Shown: one piece after another, positions 16,811-25,090 of the stretch
Layout of the letters: each line of letters opens with the position of its first letter
Numbering within the stretch: the first letter of the stretch is position 1
DNA from: Gammaproteobacteria bacterium
GTDB lineage: Bacteria; Pseudomonadota; Gammaproteobacteria; Steroidobacterales; GCA-2729495
DNA: 49,667 nt
NCBI GenBank assembly: GCA_024277915.1
Contig: JAJRUG010000075.1
Location: 1-49,667 of the forward strand
Reading direction: 5' to 3'
Program-made: the position numbers and the translations under genes
Notes under the pieces: generated by a model
Seen by the model: the letters and a program-made list of their open reading frames with translations, nothing else
Told to the model about the DNA's origin: nothing
Databases searched by the model: none

Positions 16811-19800
16811 CGTTTCAATGCCTCGCGGATAGTTCTGACGACTTCCACACTGTCCATGGTTTCCAGGTTGTTGCGCACTAGATGGCGGGGATCGTAGAGG
16901 CGGTCGAATTCCCGCTGGATAGTGGCGAGTTTTTCTTCTTCACTTATATCGTCGGTGATGGGGGCCAGTTCTTCCAAATGAGGAAGAATTTCCTTGTTGG
17001 CAGCCTTAATTTCATCGGAGAAGTAAGATTCAAAAAAAAGTCCATCAATTAATTGTCGAAAAAACCAATATCTTAGCTTACCCTGTTTCTCGCTAATAAC
17101 TCCCATGTAGTCGGACAGTATTGAAATCATGTTTGACTCTTCAAGCGTGTGATCTACCGGTAAAGGTAGTTCGTTGATCATGCCCTTTGTAAAGTTAATA
17201 CCTTGATTGTAGCTCGATCCTCGATATCTTTCCTTTATGTAAAAAAAAGCTAATGATGAATTTATTAGAAGCAGAAAATATTTTAGTAATGACAAATTTT
17301 CGCATGGCAACACTAATGTCGACTTTCCCGGCAAATAAATACCATTTATATCTATTGAGGCATCCAATAAAGTGAGGCCTTTTATTATAAGCTTTGGGCG
17401 AATAGATCGCTCTCCATATGACTTACCAAATTCAGACAGGAATTTATTTCTGTGAACATAAGGACGAATGTACTTTCCCTTTAAGTACGTCATCTCCTTA
17501 ACGCCCCAGTTGAACCTGAATTTACCAACTGTTCCTGTATTGATTACCATCAGATAGTCTTTTTTATCCTCACTTTTATTAATATCATTGACAATAAAAG
17601 GTTTTAATTTGTATGCATCTGAGGTAGCACACGCATTCTCACACGTTGCTAAATTAATTAGCCTTCGCGGGGCCCCTTCAAGTTTTGAGATAACAGAAAG
17701 GTAATCGCTAAACAGAAAATCGAGCGCATACGGTTCGAAAAGGCTTTCCTTGTTAATGAGTTTTGATTTGGTAGGCCTGCCTTTACTGAATTCAGAAATC
17801 AACAACAACGGAAGTATACGGCTGGAAATTCCTGTAACGATAGAATCAACCTTGGCTTCTTTAAAGATACTTCTACCTGTCTCAGTAATGAAAGAAAAAT
17901 GTTGTAGTTGATTTTTCCTAAGGGTATTGCCAAATGGTTTTGAAAGCCATTTATCTGGTGTGATATATGACAGGAACGAAGCATCATTCATAAGACGGAT
18001 TCCACGCTCAAAAAAAGCAATATAGATATCCCAATTACCTTTCGTATATGTCATTAGTTTATTCACTATTTCTCTCGTTTCTGAAAGGTCGCTTTTTGTC
18101 ATTCTCTCAGAATCTATATACGGAGGATTGCCAATAACCACATCAAAACCACCTTTTTGGTTCCAGACTTCGGAGAAGAACAGGCGAAAATCAAAATTCA
18201 CCTGCCAACCAAATGTTGATCTTGATCCATCTAGCCGCTTCTGGATTTCATCGTCAATCTGTCTTTTAAGAACAATTTTCTTCTCGTGATCCGCCTCATC
18301 AAAGAACCTTTTTTTCAGCACTTCTATCTGATTGAAGGCGGGACTCCTCCAGTTTTCAGGAAAGCCCACCAGTGAATCGCCCCACACAATCCTGTAATCT
18401 AAATTCGGTAGCGCCTCAATCGAATCGTAGTCCTCTTCATCTACAATCAGTGACAACCACAAACGTAAGCGAGCAATGTCAATAGCTGAAGCATCTATGT
18501 CCACACCATAAATACTCTCACTTATGGCATGACGTTTAAGCTCATAGGGACTTTGACTATTACCACTGTGTGGCGCAAGCGCCTGTCGAGCATTGACGAT
18601 CTCATGCAAAAGGCCCACCAGAAAAGCGCCGGAACCAATAGCTGGATCGCAGACCTTGATACCGATCAGGGCTTCATCAATAGCTTTGGCGTGTTGACAA
18701 ACAGACTCGGGAAGCGCAATTTCTTTTTTTGTTTGTTTTTGTTCTCCTTTTTCTATTCGCTCCAAGGCCAATAACGCGGCCTGATCATTCTCAATAAAAA
18801 GATGCCCATTTCGGATTAAGGTTTCCAAGTCTGCTTTGGGGGCTTTGATATTTTCACCATCCCCGAGGCTCTGCTGCCTACCCGGATAGCCAAAGATATC
18901 CGTCTGTACCTCAGACATCTCCGGCGTGGAAGCGTAGCTGTTGAGCCAGTTATCTAGGTAATGAATCAGACTCTCTTGGCACATGTAGTGAACAATCTCG
19001 CGGGGTGTATAGAAGGCACCCTTACTCTTGCGCTCGGTGACTTCGAGCATGTTCTCAAAAACTTTACCCAACATCTCCGGATCCACCGCCACTTCCTTTT
19101 CCAGCGGTTCATCTTCCTTGACAGTGAAGTTGTAGCGGCTTAAGACATCCAGAATACCCGTACCGATATCGCCACTTTTGTTTTTTTCCATGTTGTGGAA
19201 AAGCGCGTTGGGCAGGTCGATATGCTCCTGCTGCCACTCATAATCAGGTTCAAATAGGCCGCCGTTAAGAAACGGCACGCGGCAATCGAACCGAGCATAA
19301 TAGCCAGGGTCATCCTGGTCCTTACGTTCATCTGCCAAGGCTTCGTAAAAGAGGTATTGCAGAAAGTCATGGTAATAGCCGCCATCCTCCTTCAGAAGCT
19401 GATCGAAACGCTTTTTCATAAATTGTTTGTTGCCCGTTCCCCATGGCTTATCCTTGTCGACGCCCAGCCAGCCTTTCTTTTGCAAAAAATAGAGAAACAC
19501 AATTTGGCCCAGAAGTTTTTTGGTAAAGCGGCTGACCTGCTGATCCCGCTCATCTTTATCGCTATTATTAAAAAATGATTGGGATTTCAGGTGCTCTGCC
19601 AGCTTCTGGAACAGCCCTTTGTATTGCTCGAAGAACTCATCGGTGACTTTCTCGATGCTAAAGGCGGCTTCTATCTCCTCGATACGCGGGTCGGCATAGT
19701 CCATCTCCAACAGTGGTAATAACTGCTTGCTGGCGGTGTGGCTGTTTTCGTGCGCACCCACCAAATAGGAGTAGCGTTTTGCCGGCGTGAGTTCCTGCTT

Positions 19801-20226
19801 GAGTTTGACCTTTCCCTTGTCATCTTTATAGGCTTCGTGTTCAATTTTGACAAAGGAAAAACGCCAGTCCTCACCTTGGTCGTCATCAGCATAGAAGGCA
19901 ATTAGTGAGGCTTGTTTTTCAAATTTTTTCAACCGCGTGACGGCGAAGTTACGTAGCGCTGAGCGGGCACGTTCCAGCTTGCTGAGGGTTTTGACCTGAA
20001 CCACCAGCAGATCCAGCTCATCGCCTTCCGGGTCTTGATATTTACCTATACGCCAGTATTGCTTGATATGTTGTTTGTACGCATCGGGTATGTAATTGCC
20101 AGTGTAGTGACGATTTCGTGGCTCGTATTGGTTAAGCAGGTTGCTTATAAAATTCTGATAACGTTCCCGGTCAAACGGGTTGTCAAACAGTTCGGTAATG
20201 GTTTGTTGGGCCTGTCCTTTGTCCAT
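16807..20226 (-). CDS. N6-adenine DNA methyltransferase with recognition domain (Eco57I/TaqI type)
   Basis: 1139 residues from the ATG at 20226, 4 bases after the helicase stop; the upstream TTG start lies inside the helicase gene. Numbering from the ATG, a helical N-terminal region (1-390) is followed by GAFYTPREIVHYM (about 404-416), motif I DPAIGSGAFLVG (527-538), GVDIDASAIDIARLRLWLSL (574-593) and the catalytic motif IV NPPY (700-703), the hallmark of N6-adenine methylation. The C-terminal 400 residues form a target recognition domain encoded by strikingly AT-rich DNA (about 17040-18110). No nuclease motif is seen. It probably methylates host DNA for self-recognition while the helicase-nuclease acts on foreign DNA. 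Confidence 0.9.
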   Translation of the reverse strand: MDKGQAQQTITELFDNPFDRERYQNFISNLLNQYEPRNRHYTGNYIPDAYKQHIKQYWRIGKYQDPEGDELDLLVVQVKTLSKLERARSALRNFAVTRLKKFEKQASLIAFYADDDQGEDWRFSFVKIEHEAYKDDKGKVKLKQELTPAKRYSYLVGAHENSHTASKQLLPLLEMDYADPRIEEIEAAFSIEKVTDEFFEQYKGLFQKLAEHLKSQSFFNNSDKDERDQQVSRFTKKLLGQIVFLYFLQKKGWLGVDKDKPWGTGNKQFMKKRFDQLLKEDGGYYHDFLQYLFYEALADERKDQDDPGYYARFDCRVPFLNGGLFEPDYEWQQEHIDLPNALFHNMEKNKSGDIGTGILDVLSRYNFTVKEDEPLEKEVAVDPEMLGKVFENMLEVTERKSKGAFYTPREIVHYMCQESLIHYLDNWLNSYASTPEMSEVQTDIFGYPGRQQSLGDGENIKAPKADLETLIRNGHLFIENDQAALLALERIEKGEQKQTKKEIALPESVCQHAKAIDEALIGIKVCDPAIGSGAFLVGLLHEIVNARQALAPHSGNSQSPYELKRHAISESIYGVDIDASAIDIARLRLWLSLIVDEEDYDSIEALPNLDYRIVWGDSLVGFPENWRSPAFNQIEVLKKRFFDEADHEKKIVLKRQIDDEIQKRLDGSRSTFGWQVNFDFRLFFSEVWNQKGGFDVVIGNPPYIDSERMTKSDLSETREIVNKLMTYTKGNWDIYIAFFERGIRLMNDASFLSYITPDKWLSKPFGNTLRKNQLQHFSFITETGRSIFKEAKVDSIVTGISSRILPLLLISEFSKGRPTKSKLINKESLFEPYALDFLFSDYLSVISKLEGAPRRLINLATCENACATSDAYKLKPFIVNDINKSEDKKDYLMVINTGTVGKFRFNWGVKEMTYLKGKYIRPYVHRNKFLSEFGKSYGERSIRPKLIIKGLTLLDASIDINGIYLPGKSTLVLPCENLSLLKYFLLLINSSLAFFYIKERYRGSSYNQGINFTKGMINELPLPVDHTLEESNMISILSDYMGVISEKQGKLRYWFFRQLIDGLFFESYFSDEIKAANKEILPHLEELAPITDDISEEEKLATIQREFDRLYDPRHLVRNNLETMDSVEVVRTIREALKR

Positions 20227-20230
20227 TGGA

Positions 20231-23200
20231 TTATTTCTGCCGCCCCTCCGTCGCACCCACAACCTGATAACCGGAGAGAATAATCTCGCGCCGTATCTGC
20301 GTTCGTTGTGATGACGGGTGTTCTGCGGTTGCCAGGGTGCGGATATGCTTGCGTAGTACGGCGACCATTTCTAACGGATCGAGGGTCATTTCAAAGGCCT
20401 TTTTGATGGTCTGAGCGGTCTTTTTTGCCATCAGACCCTGAGCAATCATGTGTTTGACACCTTCGATGAATGCTTCATCGTCATCAGTAAATTTCTGACA
20501 GTTGCGGAATACTTTGTCTTTAAGGCGCTTTTCGATATAACCGATATTTGAACGGCCACCTCCACCACCGGCCGGTTGTTCATCCTGCAGGGTATCTTGA
20601 GCGAAACGTTGCTTGTTGGTCTCCAGCCAGTGGTAGTAATCCGCAGGTATGGGATATCTTGGCGTATCCGGTTCGCACTCCAGTTCATTGACTGCGTCGA
20701 AGAAGGTGATCTCACGGCTTTCGCCCCCTTCATTTAGATAAAACTTTTTCAACGGGCCAATGCGGAAGAAGGTAACCAGCTTATCAGCAGAAATATCTTC
20801 TGCCTTGCGTCCGGAACGCGCCTTTTTAGGCAGCCGCTTGATCTTTTCAAACAGTTCCGGCTGTTCGTCGCGCAGATTGCGCATCATTTCCAGGTATTTC
20901 AGTTCCGAATCCCCCTCTTCGTCTTCACCGGTATAGGCCGATTTACGATTCAGGATATCAAACAGCTCCTGGCTGCCGATCTCCTCGCCGTCAGTCAGGT
21001 ACCTGGCATCCTCACCCAAAATGTCGTGAAACATCTGGATTTTATTGGTGATGTTGGTCTCCAGTCCCAGATGCTCATCAGACTGGCTGGTAGGGAAGAA
21101 GTTGTAGATAAACAGTTCCGGATGTTCAGTGCCAAGACGATTGATGCGACCAGCCCGCTGCACAACCCTTGTGGGGTTCCAGGGCAGATCGTAATTGATC
21201 AGTACATTACCCCGGTGAAGATTGATCCCCTCTGACAGCACATCGGTGGCAATCAAGATACGCAGCTCGTCACTACTTTCCTTATGATTGGGATCAAAGG
21301 ACGCTTTGATCATATCTCGCGCCAAGGTATTGTTGTGAGTAACAGGTGGATCTCCTGCGCGACCGCCTCCACTGCTGAAAAACATCACCTTGCCGGTATA
21401 GTGGCGGTTCAACTGCTCAAAAAGATAGTCACCAGTTTCCTTTGATTCGGTAAATACAAGCAGCCGATGTTGGTTCAGGTCATTATCTTCTCTGAGTTGC
21501 CTGATAAGGGCTTCAATCTTCGGGTCATCGTTCACCTTACGCCAAAGTGCCTCAATCTGGCGCAGTGTGTCTAAATCATGATGCAGGTCATCGGCGAAAT
21601 CATTGCGGAAGTCCCCAGCATCATACTTCTGCGCCTTTTCAGCTTCAACAATGCGTTCCAGGGTTTCGATGTCGTCGTTAGCAAGCAGTTCATAAACATC
21701 GATGTCCTTGCTGATATAAACAGTTCCCTCATCAAGCATCGCGATAAAACGCTCATAGGATCCAATAAAGCGGCTGATGCTCCGGCGGAAAGCATGGAAG
21801 CTGCTTTCCAGACGCTTGATCAGAATACCTTTCATGAAGCCACCAACATTACGCTGCTGCTGACGCTCAAACTCTGAAAGCTGAGCGCTGCCGCTATAAT
21901 ACAACAGCGGAATATAACGAGCGTAGCGAAATCCCTGAAGTAAGCCGATGGTTTCGTTGAAGATCCTTTCCAGTTCACCCTCAAATTCGTAAACAATGCG
22001 CCGCGGTTCTTGTAGCTCCGGAAAAAACAGGCCCTGGGTTTCGATATCCTTCTTGAAATAGGTGGCTACATCTGCTCGCGTGCGCCGCACCATGACGTGT
22101 TTTAGAATGCGTTCACGGATTTCACGGGAGACCTCCTTGATGGCATCTTTATAGCCCGGGTCATCTCGATCAAGCCCTTTGAAACGTTTTCGTAGCGCGG
22201 TGAAGAATCGCTCCAGATTTGGTATTCCGGGAATGGTTGAATTCTTAGGCGCCTGAAATAACTTGAGCTGGGAGAAGATGTCATCAATGGTGTTGTTGAA
22301 CGGCGTGGCTGTAACCAGAATCGCCTTTTTGCCCCGACAAATGTCAAGAAGATCCGCATAAGAGCGGGTCGCCTCATTGCGGAACCGGTGCGCTTCGTCA
22401 ACCACGATGTAATCGAATCGATCAAGCCCAAATTGGATTACCTTTTCCAGTTTGCCCAGCGACTCCACACGAGCAGGCACGCGAAAATCATGCAAGCTTT
22501 CTTCCCAGTAACCTTGGAGGATCGGCGGGCAAATCACCAGAATTCGCCCTTTGAGCTGTTGCAGAAGCTGGGCTGTGATGAAAGTCTTACCAAGACCCAC
22601 CACATCAGCAAGAAACACACCGTTATGCTCCTTCAGTTTTTTTAACGCCTGTTGCACCGCCTGCTGCTGATATTGCAGCGCCATGAAGCCTTCGGGCAGG
22701 AAGATTTCCATGTGATCTTGCAGATTAATATCCTCCTGCATATATTCGTAAATAAGCTTCAGGTAGAGCTCGTAGGGGGTGATGGAATCATTGAGCCAGG
22801 TTTTCTTCCGAACGGCATTGATGAATTCTTCAGAAATCTCGGCAGATTGCTGCCAGAGCTCTTCAAATTGATTGAGTGCGTATTCAACATCACGACGCTG
22901 GCGAAGCTCGACGTTAAACTCCCGGTTTGCAACCAAGCCGGAATAGGAAAAATTACTCGACCCGGTAATCACAAATCCATAGTCCCGATCATCGGGGGCA
23001 AAACGGCCGATATAAACCTTGGCGTGAATATTCCGGGATGGGAAGGCCCGGATTTCGAGCTTTTTACCATTACCTCCTTGCTCTTGGTCGACTATGAGAT
23101 TCGGGCAATCCGCTTGGAGAAATTCAATGAATTTTTTTAGCCCTAGCTCTAGCTTGTCATCGGGTTCTTTAGAGTTCTCGATTTCGTCGATCAGGCTGTC

Positions 23201-23488
23201 CTGAAATACTGCCTTGGTGTTCTTGTGTGATTCAAAATCAAAAACTGCCTGGGAACGGAAAATATCAATTGCACGATAGGATTCATTATCAATCCCAAGA
23301 CCAACCAATATACGCGTTTTCTCAACCTGCTCGATACTCTCATAAAGCTGGTAGAACCCACTGGAACAGAAATAACCTACGAGTACGTCAAATAACTGGG
23401 TATCTGCGAGGGTTGCATTGAACCGATCCAGCAGAGTCTGGTTTTCATCGTTGGTGAAAAAAGTCAGATCAGTTTCCTGGCTACTCAT
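20231..23488 (-). CDS. PLD-nuclease / SNF2-type helicase fusion protein
   Basis: 1085 residues; ATG overlaps the regulator stop (ATGA) with GGAG 7 bases upstream. Residues about 20-210 are a phospholipase-D-type nuclease with one HKD-like motif, NIHAKVYIG (His155, Lys157), and GSSNFS (176-181). The SF2 helicase follows: Walker A DVVGLGKTF (about 295-303), DEAH (364-367), TATPFNN (393-399), a long insert, then a second RecA domain with LVFTESKETG, ATDVLSEGINL and QRAGRINRLG. The last 200 residues are uncharacterised. The architecture matches SNF2-like translocases of DISARM (DrmD) and Type I-like systems, here fused to the nuclease. With the adjacent methyltransferase it likely forms a restriction-modification-like unit. 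Confidence 0.9.
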   Translation of the reverse strand: MSSQETDLTFFTNDENQTLLDRFNATLADTQLFDVLVGYFCSSGFYQLYESIEQVEKTRILVGLGIDNESYRAIDIFRSQAVFDFESHKNTKAVFQDSLIDEIENSKEPDDKLELGLKKFIEFLQADCPNLIVDQEQGGNGKKLEIRAFPSRNIHAKVYIGRFAPDDRDYGFVITGSSNFSYSGLVANREFNVELRQRRDVEYALNQFEELWQQSAEISEEFINAVRKKTWLNDSITPYELYLKLIYEYMQEDINLQDHMEIFLPEGFMALQYQQQAVQQALKKLKEHNGVFLADVVGLGKTFITAQLLQQLKGRILVICPPILQGYWEESLHDFRVPARVESLGKLEKVIQFGLDRFDYIVVDEAHRFRNEATRSYADLLDICRGKKAILVTATPFNNTIDDIFSQLKLFQAPKNSTIPGIPNLERFFTALRKRFKGLDRDDPGYKDAIKEVSREIRERILKHVMVRRTRADVATYFKKDIETQGLFFPELQEPRRIVYEFEGELERIFNETIGLLQGFRYARYIPLLYYSGSAQLSEFERQQQRNVGGFMKGILIKRLESSFHAFRRSISRFIGSYERFIAMLDEGTVYISKDIDVYELLANDDIETLERIVEAEKAQKYDAGDFRNDFADDLHHDLDTLRQIEALWRKVNDDPKIEALIRQLREDNDLNQHRLLVFTESKETGDYLFEQLNRHYTGKVMFFSSGGGRAGDPPVTHNNTLARDMIKASFDPNHKESSDELRILIATDVLSEGINLHRGNVLINYDLPWNPTRVVQRAGRINRLGTEHPELFIYNFFPTSQSDEHLGLETNITNKIQMFHDILGEDARYLTDGEEIGSQELFDILNRKSAYTGEDEEGDSELKYLEMMRNLRDEQPELFEKIKRLPKKARSGRKAEDISADKLVTFFRIGPLKKFYLNEGGESREITFFDAVNELECEPDTPRYPIPADYYHWLETNKQRFAQDTLQDEQPAGGGGGRSNIGYIEKRLKDKVFRNCQKFTDDDEAFIEGVKHMIAQGLMAKKTAQTIKKAFEMTLDPLEMVAVLRKHIRTLATAEHPSSQRTQIRREIILSGYQVVGATEGRQK

Positions 23489-23712
23489 TTATGATCTCCG
23501 GCCATGTTGAGCTTGCCCTGCTTCATCATTTTTTCACAGAATGACTCTACCTGCTTCCGCGCCAGCCTCGATGGAGTTGTCTTTCCGTTCTCCCAGCGGT
23601 TCACGGTAGCAAAACTCACCCCTAGAGCCTGCGCTAGTGCCTCCTGACTGAGTCTCAGTTGCCCGCGGATATCTCTTACTCGCTCAGGGAAGTTTTCTAG
23701 CTGTAAGTTCAT
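23485..23712 (-). CDS. XRE-family transcriptional regulator
   Basis: 75 residues, almost entirely one helix-turn-helix domain: LRLSQEALAQALGVSFATV, then NRWENGKTTPS. First gene of the island operon, with its stop codon overlapping the helicase start. By position and size it resembles the controller proteins of restriction-modification systems, which delay nuclease expression until methylation is established. Its operator would lie in the AT-rich stretch directly upstream. Confidence 0.88.
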   Translation of the reverse strand: MNLQLENFPERVRDIRGQLRLSQEALAQALGVSFATVNRWENGKTTPSRLARKQVESFCEKMMKQGKLNMAGDHK

Positions 23713-23925
23713 TGCTATTCCGATACTTCGGGGGGAAGATTACATAAACATATGTGAGAGTTATGGTTACAAAGCTTATACTTTGTTGAGCGAAAACTAC
23801 CCGATTGAATATAACATCTGCTACAGCATAAGCAATACAAGGACTTATAGACTAGACAAAGGGAAAACTAGCGAATCACCCTGTTTCTCCTGGCACCTTG
23901 CAGATCAGGAAAGAGGCATTTAAGT
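23713..23925 (-). promoter_or_regulatory. Promoter/operator region of the island operon
   Basis: An AT-rich non-coding stretch with no gene on either strand. It contains a perfect palindrome ACATATGT at 23748-23755, about 36 bases before the regulator ATG, a reasonable place for XRE self-regulation. No promoter pair stands out clearly on the minus strand. Assignment rests on position rather than a recognised motif. Confidence 0.35.
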
Positions 23926-24119
23926 GATGGCAGCGTTATCACTGATCAGCCGGTACGTGGTGATTTTGAAACTAAACAAGTTTGCCGAAGATCAGGCGAA
24001 AAATTCCCTCACAACCGGCCGAAAACCATCCATGTCGACAAGAAAAGAATCATGACCCTGCATCGAGTCCAGTTCGATCATGTCTACTGCCCCTTTTAAC
24101 CCAGAGGCAATTTCTCTTT
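23926..24119. repeat. Right copy of the xseA/metX junction repeat
   Basis: Two parts. 23987-24119 is the 133-base block matching 14359-14491 at about 83 percent and forms the end of intact metX. Left of it, 23926-23986 looks like a decayed xseA 3' end on the plus strand. TGGCAGCGTTATCACTGAT (from 23928) matches xseA at 14244 in 14 of 19 bases. GGTACGTGGTGATTTTGAA (23952-23970) matches xseA 14304-14322 in 16 of 19, both in the same frame, with a deletion between. So the right border carries xseA-remnant plus complete metX, and the left border carries complete xseA plus metX-remnant. Confidence 0.7.
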
Positions 24120-25074
24120 GTTGAGCCAAAGGAAAAAGCCGATCTGATTTTACACCAACAATCAGACTACGCTCCGCATCAATACGCTGCAGACCCGCCG
24201 CCACAGTCCCGCCAAAGGCTGCAATATCGAACAAATCCAGCGCCTGTGACAAATACAGATAACAGTTTGCATCAAAATGTCCGGTAAATTTTCGAGCCTG
24301 ATGATCAAGATAACCCTCTATCTCAAAGCGCAGTGGAAATGGTTCGTCAGCAATTTGCTCAGCTGGAATCGGCTTTCGGCCAAACCGTTGCTCCCACTCG
24401 GCCAAAGCTCGATAGCTGATCACGCCCAGCTTTCTGGCCAATCGCAGGCCATTGACGGGACCAGCATCGGGATCATACCTGCCGCCACACCATGCAGAAT
24501 CCCGTAATACCATCTCACGCTGCAACGACCGTAAAGCTATGGCCTGCGGCACGGCTCGTGTAGCTGTTGAGATCAACAAAAGTTTGCTGCTGATCCCCGG
24601 CTCACCGGCTGCCAGTGCCAGGGCAACCATCCCTCCCATGGACGGCCCGACGATGGTGTGCAATTTGACAATGCCCAGATGATTCAGCAAATACCTGCCT
24701 GCGACAGCAATATCCTCAAGTCTCAGTTCCGGAAAATCCAAACCATAGGTGCGACCGGTTGACGGATTTTCCGAGGCGGGGCCGGTAGAACCATAACAAC
24801 TACCGAGTGAGTTCATGCAAATGACGAAATAGCGATCGGTATCAATCGGCAGAGAGGGCCCTATCATCTCCTCCCACCACCCGTGCGTACTATCCTTGAC
24901 AGAAGATGCCGCATGAGCCGAGGGAGACATGCCGGTCAACACCAATACGCCATTGTCGCGTTGGTCGTTTAACTCACCCCAGGTTTCATAGGCCAGCACC
25001 GGAGATTCGAGTGCCCCGCCACAACTCATCTTGAACGCGCCATCAAATTGATAGTTCTGCCGGGCTGCGCTCAT
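23992..25074 (-). CDS. metX: MetX-family O-acyltransferase (homoserine or serine)
   Basis: 360 residues, alpha/beta-hydrolase fold. The nucleophile Ser is in VGPSMGGM, a catalytic Asp lies near GVKSDRLFP, and the His is in MQGHDSFLVD. It transfers an acyl group from acyl-CoA to the hydroxyl of homoserine (methionine synthesis) or serine (cysteine synthesis). The segments LTGMSPSAHAASS and NSLGSCYGSTGPAS differ from classical homoserine acetyltransferases and resemble the serine-succinyltransferase subgroup known from Xanthomonas, so substrate is uncertain. It follows der by 16 bases. Its final codons were either supplied with or duplicated by the neighbouring island. Confidence 0.88.
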   Translation of the reverse strand: MSAARQNYQFDGAFKMSCGGALESPVLAYETWGELNDQRDNGVLVLTGMSPSAHAASSVKDSTHGWWEEMIGPSLPIDTDRYFVICMNSLGSCYGSTGPASENPSTGRTYGLDFPELRLEDIAVAGRYLLNHLGIVKLHTIVGPSMGGMVALALAAGEPGISSKLLLISTATRAVPQAIALRSLQREMVLRDSAWCGGRYDPDAGPVNGLRLARKLGVISYRALAEWEQRFGRKPIPAEQIADEPFPLRFEIEGYLDHQARKFTGHFDANCYLYLSQALDLFDIAAFGGTVAAGLQRIDAERSLIVGVKSDRLFPLAQQREIASGLKGAVDMIELDSMQGHDSFLVDMDGFRPVVREFFA

Positions 25075-25090
25075 TTATTAGTTCTCATGA

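Noticed and set aside
22652-23140. 162-codon plus-strand open frame inside the helicase gene
   Set aside because: Antisense shadow of the PLD and helicase regions.
14530-23712. Assignment of the island as classical DISARM or Type I restriction
   Set aside because: DISARM needs DrmA and DrmB, and Type I needs separate HsdR, HsdM and HsdS; neither set is complete here.
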